DNA of 64,000 bases, taken from NCBI GenBank assembly GCA_015039315.1, contig WIDE01000003.1, forward strand, positions 620,001 to 684,000, written 5' to 3'. This stretch comes from Clavulina sp. PMI_390 (lineage: Eukaryota; Basidiomycota; Agaricomycetes; Cantharellales; Hydnaceae). Of the stretch, positions 1 to 13,503 are shown piece after piece. A program made the position numbers and the translations under genes. Positions within the stretch are counted from its first letter, which is position 1, and the number at the start of each line of letters is the position of its first letter. The notes beneath the pieces were generated by a model that ran no database searches, was not told the DNA's origin, and worked only from the letters and a program-made list of their open reading frames with translations.

Positions 1-305
1 AATTCGCCAGTTGCCAAGTGTGATCTTGGGCGCTCGCCTCCAGCCAGCTCCAGCCCACAGCATTCCAGTTTCGCCAATTTCGCGCTTGATCTCATTTCGG
101 GCGTGGGTAGCCTAGTAATCACCACATACATATTTTCAAATAGAGAGAGGAGCATGTTGTTGATGAGGCAGTGCAGTGCAATTGGATGCAGTTCAACTTG
201 GGCTCGGGCCCAGGGCTGTCAAACCATGTATATAAATACTCACTACCTTCACTCTCCTCTGTTCCACTCTCTCCTCATCACTTCAACACTCCAACACTAT
301 AACCC
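1..305 (+). promoter_or_regulatory. Upstream region of the SPFH gene with a TATA-like box
   Basis: No gene is seen here. A TATATAAAT element at 229-237 lies about 70 bases before the ATG at 306 and is followed by a pyrimidine-rich CT stretch (about 245-290) of the kind found at fungal transcription starts. This suggests a TATA-type promoter for the SPFH gene; the transcription start itself is inferred. Confidence 0.5.
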
Positions 306-2890
306 ATGTCTCTGAATCCCTTCCCCGCCCCTGGCGCTTCTAGCGCGGACTACGACATCGATGCGTTCAGCTCTGGCGGTGGCACAACCATCTATGGTGA
401 TGGGAATGCCCTCGATGCCAGTGTCGGCTCTACAATGAAAGGCAAGGCTCGTGTCGCCAATAACATCCCACTCGAGGTTGCCGCGCCAGTTGGTAGTTCC
501 AAGTTTGCACAAAGTGCAGTGGACTATACGCCAAAGAATGATTCCTTGTTCATCCGCATCGGGACGGACGGCGTGTTGGGCGCACTGCATAAGCTTGACG
601 AGGCACTCCAGACTGTACGTGCGGTAGATCCCTGCCAAGAACGCTTAGGCACCCGCATCGCATTTCCTCACATTATTTCAATCGATCCAGGAACACCACA
701 TGAGTATCTTGTCTGATCGTCACCCTGTGTCTTGGACTGGGTACGAGATCCAGGCAGGTGAAATTGGCCTCATCAACCATGGTGGACTTCCCGAGATCAT
801 CACCAAGGCAGGGCGGTACCCGCGTTTCCCTCTCCGGTGGGCTTTCATTGCTATTTTCTTTTTTCAACCATCTCTAATTGTCTTGGCGATTCTTGGTACC
901 TTGGCAAATCATAAAGCCTGTGGTGGGCGCGAGACTTTGAGGGTACCAAGGGACTAACTGATACAGTCATCGAGTTCCAAGGCCTCACAATCGTTCAGGT
1001 GTCGCAAAACCAGGTGCGTCCCTTTCTTCAGTAACTCGTCTCGATTTACGGTGGGCCCACTTGGCATTTGCTTATGCAATGGTGTTCCTCGATAGGCCGC
1101 TGTTATTTGCGACCCTCAGAATCAGGTCTTCATCGTTCGAGTATGTACTTTCCCGTCACTGACGGGACCCCGTGAAGTTAACCGATTTGGTAGAATGGAG
1201 GATTTGTTGCATTTGCGATTGAGGGAGCATACAGGGTTCTTGGTATCGTTGATCAGACCCATCTTCCTACTCCGTATACAGATCGAGTAAGTGAACTTGG
1301 CTTTGGGAAAGGTTTATTCTAATGTCCTCCGCTTTAGATCACAGGTGCTATCCTCGGATACACCCACCAAGTCAAGATGCAATCGTCCCTCGGATCGGCT
1401 ACTGAGGAATACGTCGCCGCTCTATTGTGAGTCATCAAACGCCGTTCAAGGCCGCTATCAATTCACCTTCCTTATTCCTTAGCTTGGATATCCCAGCCAA
1501 CAACTGTGTGATTCTCCAACGAGGTGATGATCTTGAGCTTGTTGGCGCAGGCCAACACTGCATCACCAATCCTAATGTCACCCTACGTGGCATTTTCACG
1601 ACGGGAGAAAACCAAATTGAGATGCCCACCAAAGATATCTTCACTCGCGATCAGGTTCCTGTGTCGCTGACCATTTACCTGAAATGGTGAGCCCTGCTTC
1701 AGTCTGGTTTGATACAGAACCCCAGAAACTGACAATGCTTGACGCGTGCTATCAGGCAACTGATGGAACCCTTGAAGGTATTTATCAGCATGATAATCCA
1801 AGAGATGTCAATCAGAAGCGTTCCATGCTAACTCCTTCGTCAACTCTCAGCTTACTACTCATGGGTACAACAACCCTTACGAGGCTTTACGTGACAAAGC
1901 ACAGTCCATCTTGACACAGATCGTGGCCCACTGTAAGCAAGCAAACCTTTCTCAATTCAAACCCACTTTGCCTAACAAGGTGCTTGCCTACTCAACATTC
2001 AGTGGACTACAGCAGCATGGTGAAGCAGCGCTCTATTGGTCCCGATAACCTGCAGGAGGATGGAAATGACAGTTCGGCGGCATTCTTGGATGCGCTCAAG
2101 ACTCGGGCCATGGACGACCTCCTTGTTGCTGCAACCGATTACGGGATTGTCCTTAAGGATCTTGGTTCGTAAACAAAATGTTATTGGATTCCGCTGGAAC
2201 TTGCACTGATGCTGAGGAAATCCACAGCTGTGATTGATCGGCAGTTCAAGGGTGATATCGCTCAGACAATGGACAAGCTCACCACAAGGGCTCTGCAGGC
2301 TCAGGTCGAGGCAGCAGTAAGTGGCTCTCATGGACATGCTCAAAGTCACAGTTCTGATGTTCTATTGTAGAACGTTGATCGGGAGAACAGCAACAAAGTT
2401 AAGCAGGAGGAGGGCGCACTCTCCGTCGCTCGGGTTAAGGCGCAGCAGACTCAGGTACGTCTGCATCCAACCTGCGATCGTGTTAATTTCGACAAATTCA
2501 CCATCCGTTCATCTTTCTTAGACCGAGGCTGATGCACGCGCCTATGCCGTCGTCGCTAAAGCCAAGGCCGACGCCGAGGCTTTACGTATCCGTGCACAGG
2601 CCGAAGCCGAAGCGACGCGCATTGCAGCGAATGCCGAGGCTGACGCGATCGGTGTCAAGGCCCAAGCAGGCGAGCAAGTACACGACGACTTCGCGCGCGA
2701 GATGGAACTCAGGAGGATTGAAGTCCAACGTGTTGGAGCGTACGGCAACCGTACTGTCTTTGTTGGCGAAGGCACTGGAGCGGGTGGTGTCGGAAGTGGT
2801 GTCGTGCAAGGCTATGCCTCCTACAAGGGGATGGAACAGGCTCAGGCTGACAGTGCTGCTGCTGCTGCTGCTTCCAAGCCGAATGCATAA
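306..2890 (+). CDS. SPFH/Band 7 (prohibitin-homology) flotillin-like protein
   Basis: This is a multi-exon gene encoding a fungal SPFH/Band 7 protein. Members of the family scaffold membrane microdomains or mitochondrial and vesicular membranes; the exact role of this fungal branch is unclear. Exon 1 (306-614, 103 codons) is a variable leader. Later exons carry the conserved core, including the segments VIEFQGLTIVQVSQ, LDIPANNC, NPNVTLRG, EMPTKDIFTRDQVPV, ALRDKAQSILTQIVAH and DFAREMELRRIEVQRV. Between about 2370 and 2700 the product is an alanine/glutamate/lysine-rich coiled coil (repeats of the type AEADA, AKADAEA), usual for the flotillin C-terminal half. The tail ends in an alanine run and TAA. 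The ATG at 306 is the first start after the TATA-like box. An intron starting near 837 must end at about 917, because that restores a family-like WWARDFEG segment. No transmembrane helix is needed, so membrane attachment is probably peripheral. Confidence 0.9.
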
Positions 2891-3298
2891 AACCTCCATA
2901 TCTAACAAACCCTACACCTCCATATTCATCTAGGGGTTCTGTTGCTATTAAGATTGATACCATCTCATGTGTGTAAAATATGCAGTTAATGACATGTATA
3001 GTGGTCTCAAGCGAAGTGAGAAGTCAATTCCGACGTTCTTCCGGGATTTCTCTATTCATAAAAAGCACTCTTCTGTCCGATCGCCCTTAATTTGTCTCTG
3101 AAAACTGTGAAGAAATGACAACATCTCCTATTTTCGCAGGGTTGGACGGGCATGAGCTGGCCTCCTCTTCTTGTGCTGTGGTCTGTTTGGACGGTTGTCA
3201 CGTGCATTAAGTGTTCAACTTTCATTTGACGGTCGTTGACGACTGTGTAACACGTTTTCTCGCCTTCTTTATGCTCTAGTGCTCGCCAGTGGGCGCCT
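2891..3298. other. Intergenic region between the SPFH gene and the serine-rich gene
   Basis: About 400 bases holding the 3' end of the SPFH gene and the presumed promoter of the downstream gene. I see no clear TATA box, repeat or coding segment. Confidence 0.5.
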
Positions 3299-6200
3299 AT
3301 GTCGGTCTCTCGACGCCCCACAAGCTCGCGGCCCACGTCTGCCATCTTTGTTGGCAAACTCGACCTCTCCAAGGACCCAGACGACATCCCTGAGAGGTCG
3401 CGCACGTCACTGTTGCCATCGCCGCCGCATACAAACTCGAACAGCAGCGGGGCTGGCAGCACAGGGAGAAGCAACGCTCGATCTCCCTTTGTCGACTCTG
3501 AACCCCCCATGTCCGACCCTAAGACCCCATCGTCCACCAGCGGGCCTCGTCGCCCAACATCTCGCACCTCCTCCTATCACTCTATACGCAGCCAACCCCA
3601 TTACGATGACGACGATGACGATTACAACGACCGAAGAAACCCTAACGACGATATAGACGAAGACCATACTGCGAAACTCTCCGATGACCGACGGTCCCAA
3701 GGTAGTGGTTCGACAGGTGTACACTCTGCCGCGAGTGGCAGCTCCGTTGGTGCACTCGCGCGAGCAAAAAGTCTTGCAGACCGAAATCGCGCTGTGCTAG
3801 ACAAGCTGGCATCGATTCGAGCTGGGTCTGTGAGATCCAAGACGCGCTCGCCGGCTTTGGCCCCCCGAACCCCTGGTCAACGAGAATCCTCTGCATCCCC
3901 TTTTGGCCGTACCGTGTCAGACAGGCAGCCCACCACTACTCCAGCATCTCGGATGACATTTTCTAAACAAAGAGAACGCAGTGATTCATCGCTGGTTCGT
4001 ACTCCTGCCTCTGGCTCGGAGACTGAGCGAGAACCTCGGTCATCCGATGATTACTCTGTTACTCCCCCAGCATATCCTCGAGAGGACAGGCCCAGATTAT
4101 CTCTAGACAGTGCTAGCAGCACGAGATTGCGATCCAATACATCTCCATCACCCCCTCCTACCCTAACAAATCGCCCAGCAACCATACGACAATCTTCCGA
4201 GCAATCAGACTCTCCTTCAACATACCGTGGCACCCAGCGCCGTGATGATAACTTTGGGACCTCGTTTGCCACTTCCAAGTACAAGTCCAAGGCTGGGAAA
4301 CGGGCTCCACTCCCTCAAATTTTCCGAGACAGTGGGCTTAGTTCTGAAGAACCGGTAAGCAAAGTTTTTTGGTGTTTACTAAAAACAGCCAGCTCGCAAG
4401 CTTATTTCTTTGCCATTACATCAGGAATCGGCAACAACTTCTGGTTCCTCTTCCCCAGTCGTCTCCACCCGCAGTCAGCGGATGGGAAAATCTACCTCAT
4501 CAGGCGTCCCATCGGAAACATCATCTTCATCGTCTCGAAAAGGACCTTCCCCAAGCCTCAATAACTCGACCGCATCCTCATCGTCCTCTCAATTCCATTC
4601 TTCGAAGCGCTCACATACCGTGAGAGAGCCAGGCGCAGGTGCAAGACCGCGACTTCCCCACGCGCGCTGGCCCAGTGAGACCGATGGTTCCACCACCGAA
4701 CGCCCTCCGCGGCAAGGCTCTTACCGCTATGAGCAACGAGGAGGGAGCGAGGAGAGTGCGATTGCCCAGCGGTCAGCCAGCGTTTCTGGCGGTAGATTCT
4801 ACCAACCTCCAGAAACTGTCGGCAAAAGAACCCTCTTTGGAGAGGAAATTCGAGCTGCGGGACTCAGCCCACGCACCGATAGGTTTGCTGACCGAGAACG
4901 ATTCGAACATCCGCCTTCGCCGTCGAAAGGCCGCGGGCGGAGCGTGGATCTGCGAATGAGCCTACCTTCTACATTCAGGCCCGAGGGTGTTCCAGAACTT
5001 GACTCTATTCGCGAGCAGGAGCAACTGCTTCCCTCTAGGAGCCGCGATGGTGCCAGCGCGGGAGGTGCAAATGAGCTATTCCAGCGTTCGCCAAATCGAA
5101 ATGCTACAACTCGCAGACCCGGCACTGGGAATAGCGCTGACCGCTTCCAGTCTAGCGTTCGAGCATCGCTAACGAATGGAGCCGGTCCCTCACGGCCTTC
5201 CACTTCCGTTGGAGTTTATTCGACCCTCCGGGATCGAGATCGAGATCGCGAGCCGGCGGAGGATCGCATTACATCTCTTGCCCTCACTCAATCTCGTGTT
5301 CCATCATCCACCGGCGGACCGTCTACGTCGTCGCAACAATTTCCTCGGCGAGGATCTCCATTTGATCCACCCGTGCCGGCCGAGCAGCGCCGCTATGAGA
5401 GCCCTTCTTTCCGTCCTCTCTCATCTGCGGCACAGCATCAACTCATGGCAAGTCCAGGGTCCAGCGGGAATAACAACGACCATTCGGATATATTACTTGA
5501 TGCCCTCAGTCTTTTAGACACAAATCTTTCCCGACTAGCCTCTTCGGGGGCGAATTCTAGTGCGGCAGCATCTCAGCAAGCCAACGAGTGCTCGCGAGCC
5601 GCATCAAGCCTCGTTGATCAGATGAGGGCACTAAATAGCCGACTGCGATCAGCCTCATCCAGCGCTCTCGAGGAACATGTTGAAGCAGACCTTGCCGCAT
5701 CCTCTACCTCGGATCTCGATGCCGAGCACCTAGCTGTGGAAGCTGGAATCTGGAAAGGTGTCGGAGGAGAGTTCAGGGAAAGCTTGAAAGCGAGCGACGA
5801 GCTTGTCAGGACGCTTACGAGCTTCTTCCTTGCCTTTGGCAAAATGCTAAAAGACACTAATGCTGCCGTTGGTACCGGTTCTCCAGGAGGCACACCCAGT
5901 CGCCGGGAGAGAGAACGCGAGCGTGAATGGGACAATCAGTTGAGCAGCGCTTCCGCGTTCTTCCCTCACCGAAGAACTGCATCTGGATCTCGTGAAGCCA
6001 GTGTCGCTCCTGACACTTCACTTCCTCTGCGCTCCGCAAGTCGTACCAGTTTTGATGGCGGTCACGCCAGGCGAACTATCGATGTTGCCTCTCGTGGGCC
6101 CAGTGGCGGGACAGCGGCAGATGAGTGGGGCCATCGTCTACAGGCAGCCAACGTCGAACGTCTGACAAACTCGGAGGGCGGACGGCGCAGTCTGGATGAT

Positions 6201-7226
6201 TACACGCCAGCCCGAAGAAGTTTAGATGTTCGAGCGCGCGAACGGGATCGTGACCGCGAGGGTGTTGACCCCTACGTCCGTTCATCTACTTCCATGAGTT
6301 ACGTACCCCACCAGCGAGAATTCGAGCGGCCGTCAACGGCTTCGCCACAACCATCCAATCGCCTCCTAATAGGCCTAGGCTTCCCAAAGACGGAACCTCG
6401 ACGTCCTGGTAGCGGCGCCGGCGTTTTCTCTGCAATTTCCTCGCGTCGTTTCTTCAGTGGCTCGACTATCAAAGAGGACGCTAGTACATCCTCTAAAAGT
6501 CCAACAAGCACCAAAAGCCCGACAAGCACCGGTACTAGTGGTCATGCTCGCTCCCTCACATTATCGAATGCATCTGCAAGGTCGTCGCGCACTGCAGACC
6601 TCTCAATGGAGAGCGACGATCAGGCCTATGACTCCCCCACTCCTGCAGAGAGGAACAAGTCTTTCCGGCGCACGCTTCGCAAGAGTCTCCCGTTTACCTC
6701 TGAACGCCCCACGGCTTCTCAGCGTCCTCCACTCCCAACAGTTGTATCTGAATCCCGCACAATCACTTCCCCTCGCAAAGATCGCAAAGGCAAAACATCC
6801 ACTACATCCAATGCAACGGTCCGAGGCTCCTCGATCCGATTGACTGGTGGAGGTGTCCTTCCCACAACACAACTCACACCTGCTTCAGTCAACACAAAGG
6901 GACGCATATACTCTGATGACCCTTCGTATGACTTACCTCAGTCGCTGAGCCGCTCGGCCGGCGTAAATGCCCTCGCAAACGCAGGTAGCATTAGCGACGC
7001 TGATGACCGCAGATATGGCTCTATCAGTTCACGCAAGAGGACCATCTCTGCAGTGTCAGAGAGTTCAGCTATCCTCGCAGACGCTATTGCCAGCCCCACT
7101 GTGCTCTCTCCGACTGTTTCATTGGCGAGAGAATCATCAACTGGTTCTGGCTCAGTACGGGGGAGCGTCTCCGAGAGCGAATCCTCTCGTGGTCGACGGG
7201 GTACTATTGGCGGATTATTTCGCTAA
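3299..7226 (+). CDS. Large serine-rich low-complexity protein, function unknown
   Basis: Two exons, 3299-4354 (352 codons) and 4425-7226, joined in phase 0 across a 70-base GTAAGC...CAG intron, encode about 1,285 residues. Most of the protein is serine, proline, threonine and arginine rich and looks disordered, with an acidic run of aspartates near residue 105. Two parts look structured: a short helical, basic segment (residues about 155-180, AKSLADRNRAVLDKLASIR) and a longer helical block of about 125 residues (coded by 5490-5870) rich in leucine and alanine and containing two cysteines. The C-terminus ends in GGLFR. Many RSxS/RxxS contexts suggest phosphorylation. I do not recognise the family. 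The profile resembles cell-cortex, septin-associated or spindle-pole scaffolds of basidiomycetes, but that is only an impression. The uninterrupted frame and clean splice junction make it a real gene. Confidence 0.85.
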
Positions 7227-8170
7227 GTAAGAGATCTTGTCACGTATCAAATCTCGAGTGATCACTGATCTGCGCGCACATAGGTGACTTGTTAAAACAC
7301 TTCCACTTGCTCTAACTTATCCCTTTCGGTTTCTTCTGACGTCTTTTTCCTCGTCTCTGTATCGTCTCTCAAAACTCCTTACACACTTCAACTTTCCCTT
7401 AATCTCTTGCACTACTCCCACATCCCAAATTTGGACATTTTGACAATTCTTCTACCCTGTCTATTATGTCTATTATATTTTCGGGCTATGTTTCTCGTCC
7501 ACCCATCCAGTCTCCGACGTGCTCTTCGACTCTCTCTCGCTTTGTTCGCTCGTTTGCTGCTCCCAACAATCCAGCTCCCTGATTCCGTCCGCCTTGTCCT
7601 TTAACTTTACTCTCTCTCCTTCCTGTGCAATTATGATCTTGATGATCCATGTCCTACACTGCACTAACCCTTCTCATTGTGTGATAGGTGTCAACTATTA
7701 TGCCCTAGGAGCTCGCTTGATAGTGACAGAGTCAACACCATCACGGCGAGCTCTTGCCCACTGACTGGAATGGTCAGTGAGATGTCCCATATATACTATG
7801 GAGCGGGCAGACATCAAGCCTGCAAGCATCAATCTCAGGCTGTCTGATCTCGTGGATTCGTCCATCAGGGCTGGCTCCTTGAGATCAGCAGTCTAGTAGA
7901 AGGCGTGCTTTGTAGATGCCCTATAAAGGACTTCAGTGCGTGTATCACCTTATGGCGTGCACGATGGCGAGGTCTGTGCCGACTGGAGTAGTATTCTGGG
8001 CAAACATCCTATAGAATATACATATCTCACGGCACGAACATATCAGATTGACTAGGAATACAGCGTGCTGAATCAAACTGGAATCGCGTTACAGCCAGGA
8101 ATGCAGAAAGATGGAGGCGATTGGAGCACAAAGTGTATAGGAGAAGAAATGTTAAGGGCATCATCTACAA
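7227..8170. other. Convergent intergenic region
   Basis: This 944-base stretch lies between the stop codons of two convergent genes. It begins with a CT-rich tract (about 7300-7620) and has several short open frames that lack splice signals or family resemblance. I see only 3' untranslated sequence here. Confidence 0.5.
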
Positions 8171-11100
8171 CTACGAGAGGTCAAAGCCAGCATTGGATGT
8201 GATAGCTTGAATAAGTTTCTGTCGCAGGCCGGCTTCAGAGGAATATTGGGGAAGCTATGAATAAGGAAGCTATCAGTTAACAAAAAGCCAGGGCAAACGA
8301 CGCGAGGATGAAATCACCTTGAGAAGATTGACGCATGTACTGCTTGTGGGAAGCCGAGAGTCGTCTAGTCCAGCATCACGGATGGAAAACCTTGGATTCA
8401 GCTCCTTGAACCCACTATAGACGAATATTCTATCAGCACAACGATTGTCGCGAACCTCCGTGTTGTCACTTACAGTAAAGGGGGCCGACTACAGCTAGTG
8501 ACGAATCGCAACAGTTGCGAACGCTGCTTCTGGTCGAGGCTTTTGGCAACCTTCCAGAAACGTCGGATGACTACATGATCCGGGTCATAAACGCCTCCGT
8601 AGATGCAGTTCTGTTGCAGGTCATCGATGTCAACTGGTTCCTCGACACCCCCAATGAGAATCTGAAGTTCCTTCTGGTTGAACATCCTGGAGGTGATGGT
8701 GTGTTGATGAGCTGTTACTGAATATATGGCCGAACTTTGTTGGAAGACAGACGTACCGAAGCCATTTGGGGTCAATCATATCCGAAACACCCTCGAACAA
8801 GGCCTACAATAAGGCGGCTCAGAATCAACCCACGGAAAGTACCAGGAGGAATTCTGGGAGTCTCACCTCGCTTTGTTTCTTGATTTGGGTATTCAAGTGG
8901 TAGTGCGCAACGAGGAAGATATAGCGTATCCGGTTCTCCTGCGTCACAGGCGTGTTGCTTCCGTTGGCAATCAAGTCAATCGATTTGGTGACGCCGAATT
9001 CTTCTCGCTACGCAAACCATAACAGACAATTCAGATAAACAGGTTTTGGGCATTTGGAATGAATGCACTTACCGTCACAGTGAAGTTCAGAGAAAGATCC
9101 TCAACCTTTCCGTCGTAGTGTTTCAGGAAGACGAGTCCTTGGTACAGCTCTGGGTCCAGGGACTGAAGATCATCTAGATAACTCTGCTTGCCGAGCCACT
9201 ACAAAAGTAATGAAGCAACCTCGTTGTCAGTAACGAATTCAGAAAATGCATCATTATTTCACTCGCCTTGCCCAGAAGGAAGCTTGCAAAGGCTACGTCG
9301 ATCAGGATTCCTTCATACAAGGCCTTGCCAAGAACACGTCCAATGAATCTATACCACTCAAGTTGATGGGCTGATTCGGAGCCAACAATGAGTGATGATA
9401 TCAGAGGTAAAGTATTGAAATCCCTCACGTTCTTTGGCATACGAATGGGAAGCAGGATAAAGCTCTTGGCGCGCCGTTGCAGACCATAACCCTCGGTTCG
9501 TGTCGAAAACTTCCTTGGTCAGCCTAAGACGAGCGGATAAACTGAGTATGATATCTATATGAGAGACTTTGCAGACATACGAGGTCACAAATTCCTTGAA
9601 TACACCACCTAGCGAGAGATGCCTTATGAGCATGCAGCGCCTATTGAATAGTCAGACAAAAATGGCACGTACCTCCATCAATACCAGCCTCCTCGTTCCC
9701 CCACTCGTCAATAAACGTGATCGCCACACGATCCTTCAACCCCGCTCCAAGCCTCCCCAGCTGATCGAATCCATCCTTTGCCACATTGTTCCTCCGGATT
9801 GTCGCTTTGTGCTTCGCGCGTCCAAAGAAGTCATCCAGGCCTCGGTTATGCGCATCATTCGCAATGAACTGCTGGAAGATCTCCACGCGCGTGTTGAACG
9901 GAATGGCGAATGGAATATTGTTGAGGATGCCGAGGCGCGGGGAGATGAACGCCATCTCGCGCTTGGAGAGTACGCGCCGACTGCTCCCAAATCCTGCACG
10001 CGGGAATCGCGATGACCTGAGGAGCTCCATGGGGTCGTCGAGGTCCATTCTACTACCGCCAGTGGGGTCATCGTTCAGATTTCGCTCCTCAGCACTAAAA
10101 AAAAACACGAAGTGAGCCAGGGAGGATAATTAGGTGCTTGAGAGCGAGCTTACAGAACTGCAGAGACGAAAGAGCCAAGGTCGATTTGGCTAGTAATCAA
10201 CCAATGGTCTGGAGGAGTGAAAGGTCGACGGGAGCTAGGTGGAAGAAATTAGGAGTGCTCATGAGCCGACGCCAATTGGACAATTCATTAATGTAAAGAA
10301 GTCACAAACGTACTCTCTGGCGTGAATGGCCTGCAAACAGGCCGTGACCTTGTCCCTGACATTTTCCCATGTCACTCCCTTCATCCCCGGGACTATGCCA
10401 TCCTTGACATTGGCCTGGTCCTCGTGCCAGTACAGAGGGAAGGCGACATTCAGCAGTTGTCGTGAGAAGGAGGTGAGCTCGTCAAGGGTAAGAGGATTAA
10501 CGTGCGTGCTTGTGGAACCAGAGTGGTGCGATGAGCCAAAGGAAGAGGAGAAGAACTCGTCATCGCCCATGGTGAGGAGGGTGTGCGTGTAGATGTCAGT
10601 GAGGAAAAGGAATGCAGGCCAGGCATCCGTCATCGAAGGATCTACATCAGTGTTTTTCAGCGTCAGTCTGTCGCAGCTAGTACGAGGCCGAAGAATGACA
10701 ACGGGGCTGAATCTTACCAGTAAACATTTCTACGGCGACCTTTGGATCCTCCTCCTTGCCCAATCTCGACCTTCTAATGTGTTCCCTCCACACTTCCTTG
10801 ATTAATCTGCTCCCACCAGACCCGCCACCAACATTCAGCACCGTGCTCATGACACGATCCCGTTTCGACGGCCATACGATCCACAAACTGTTCATAAAAT
10901 TGAACAGCGGGACACGCGTCTGGACATGTCGCTCCGTGCGCGTCAACAGAGTGTTGATATGGGTAGGGGCATGCAGCGTGTTGAGGCGGGTGTATGTCTT
11001 GGTGTCAAGAACAGGGTGCGATGGTCCCGCCTTCCTTGCCGCAGGCCGCGAGGGACCGGGGCCATCAGAGTCGCTATCTGAGGAATCCGCAGTTGTCCAC

Positions 11101-12443
11101 GAGCCCTGTGCATCCGCTGCCTTGGCAGCTTCGAGGCAGCCGATAGGGAGAGAGTCCATGAGGAGGGTGAGTAGCTTCAGGTACATGTTCAGCGTCTGGG
11201 CAGAGGCTTTGGGCAGTCGTGCAGAAGCAAAGATGAGGAGATTCGCCAACAAGTTGACTCTCGCCAGATGCGAGTTCAGCTGCTGTTCTGCGGTCGACGT
11301 CTCGTTAGCAGTCATCGATGACACTAGGGCGGGTAGGTCGAGGCTCGAAAGTGGGTCAAATGGAAGGTTGGAGGCGAGGAAAGTGAGTGTGGTAGCGGGG
11401 AGGCGATTTGGCAGGAGAGGGATGGTGAGGATGTTGGTCACGAACTGTGTCAGAGCGAACTGGTAGTGTGGAGATGTAGGGGATAGAATTTGGAGAGGTT
11501 GTGTCCCCAGTGTTATCAGTAGAGGGATGGTGGGGGTTGTCTTTGCTTCTATTGGCTACCAGCACAAAAACCACAAGGATTAGTCAATCAAAAACGGTGG
11601 CCATATCAAGGGGAGCCATATCAAGGAGGGCTCACAATACGAGTAAGGGCGGAGAAAATGTGGGAGTAAAAGCCTCTATGTAAGAGGTATTGACAAAAGT
11701 CGGCTGATAAGGATGATCCGACTCGAGGTAGGGCGGCTTCGAAACCTTTCGAGTCGAGCAGCGAGGTGAGGAGAGTAAGGTGAGAAAGAGACTCGCTATT
11801 CCTGATTGATTGATCATTCACCCATTAGTCTTAGTTTCTGAATAAACTTGGTCAAACGTACTGAGGGGCCAGAGCCACAGATTTAAGCAGGAGCAAGCTG
11901 ACTTGTCGAAGCAGCACGTTCCATGCCTCGCGATCGGTGCCTGAGAAGGGTGTAACTAGGTTGTCTGCAATAGTTATGACGCGTTAGGTGTCGCCCAGGT
12001 TGTTCCATGAAAGGTTACGACAGGCACTTACTATTCGATCCTACAAGGGTGGACCAGCGAGCAAGGCGTTGCTCGTCATCCGGACCACCTGACCAAGACA
12101 CAACCAGGCATCTAGTCCACTGAAGGAGATTTCCGGAGCATCCAGTATCGAATTGCGCCCGGAGTTGTTCGCGAACCTGTCGACTCTGAGCGCGCCCTCG
12201 ATACCAAGCCTGGATCTTGACAGCGCTTTCGGATCTGGAACAAGTGAGGAAGATTACAGGAGGATTGGAACCGGGTCCGGGTATGTGTGATGGCACGACT
12301 CACCTCTTTACCGCATTCAGTCGCTCCTCCCTCCTGGCCTTGACGCCCTCGAGGATGGTATCATGCGAGGTGGTGGACGAAGCACCGCCGAGATTGATCG
12401 CACGGCGGGACTTGCCCGAGTCTGGAAAGAAGGACTGGTTCAT
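8171..12443 (-). CDS. hul5: HECT-type E3 ubiquitin ligase, Hul5/UBE3C-like
   Basis: This is a HECT ubiquitin ligase of the Hul5/UBE3C group, which extends ubiquitin chains on proteasome-bound and misfolded proteins. The ATG at 12443 starts a leader containing INLGGAS, and the next exon gives an IQ-like helix (SAVKIQAWYRGRAQSRQVRE); this pairing is the N-terminal signature of UBE3C/Hul5. Exons between 12.1 and 10.2 kb encode a helical substrate-binding region. The HECT domain runs from about 10.1 kb to the stop: ISPRLGILNNIPFAIPF, DEWGNEEAGIDGG, YRFIGRVLGKALYEGILIDV, ELYQGLVFLKHYDG and a C-lobe with LPTSSTCVNLLKLPQYSS. The catalytic cysteine of the TCVNLL motif is coded at 8333-8335, and the protein ends in the usual short acidic/hydrophobic tail (GFDLS). 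More than ten short introns split the gene, and the last falls between NLLK and LPQY. All key residues are present, so it should be active. The internal exons of the middle region are less certain than the two ends. Confidence 0.92.
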
Positions 12444-13503
12444 CGGCACTCGTCTGTCAAAACTTGCAACTTCTCAGTCGTGAACAGCTTTCGTCAGCCT
12501 TTAGGACAAAGTTGATGTGCACTGTTGACCGACATTTACGGAGTCGATTGTTCTCGAACAATTCCCACGGTGCCACCACATTTGTGTGAGGACGCACCCA
12601 CCAACAACCACCATTGAAGCTGGAAAGACTGAAGGTACTCACAAGATATTATTTGAGCCTCATGAGGAAGCAAATACACACTCTTTGGTTTCGGACATTC
12701 TGACCTACTTTTCTGCCTCAATAACTGAGTGACGAAAGCTAACCTCAATCCTCACCAGCCACCCAAAGGCATCGTTCATTCAGACTCTATATCTTAATAG
12801 TGTATGAACCCCCGTACATGTGTCCACAAACTATGGGCTTTGAGTAACTGGCTCTCGCAATCCTATTGATGCCACTCTCCTGATGGCATGTGTGATCTCA
12901 TGTGCGTGTCCGCAGTCTATTTCCTGCATTAGAAAGGTGCGTAGGCTATCTACTACCTGGGCGTTCCCTGAACGGAATTGTGTATCCATACCAACTTGGC
13001 GCCAAGTCCTATATCGGCCGCATATGATTATTGAAGGTCAAATGCACGAGCTTTTCTCAAAATGGAAGCTGGTCCGGTTTCTCAGATGTCACTTCTCGAA
13101 AGGTTTTCCCTCTGCCCAGTCCCGCATGAACATCAAGGAAACGCACAGGCTTAATCATGCTTTGATCGGAAGCCTAGTTTTTTTCACGTTATTTCCTCAT
13201 ATTTCTCAGCAGACTCCACAGTAAGCCAGGCACCATGCCCCGATCGACCACATAGGCGAATAGGAGCCGCCGCACTGCCAAGCTACCGTAGCCGCTCCTG
13301 TTGTGCCCCCATAATAAAAAGGCTCTCCACTCCGTGCCCTCCGATTCACCTTCCCTCTTGTCTTCCCCCGGTTCACTTGCTGCTCGACAAACCTTGAACG
13401 GTCTTTTTTGTCCTCTACTTCACTCCTTTAAGAGCTTTGGTCTCTTTTCCCTCTCTTCATCTATCCTATCTTTCGTTCCTTTGCTTTCTGCTTGATTCTC
13501 AAG
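12444..13503. promoter_or_regulatory. Divergent intergenic region (HECT ligase / GH5 copy 1)
   Basis: This 1,060-base region carries the promoters of two divergently transcribed genes. On the GH5 side an AT-rich TATA-like stretch (ataataaaaagg, near 13311) and a long CT-rich run (13330-13490) precede the ATG. I see no additional gene. Open frames here do not match the codon pattern of neighbouring genes. Confidence 0.45.

Noticed and set aside
9569..10115. Plus-strand open frames of 109-148 codons inside the HECT gene
   Set aside because: They are antisense shadows of exons whose minus-strand translation has clear HECT motifs.
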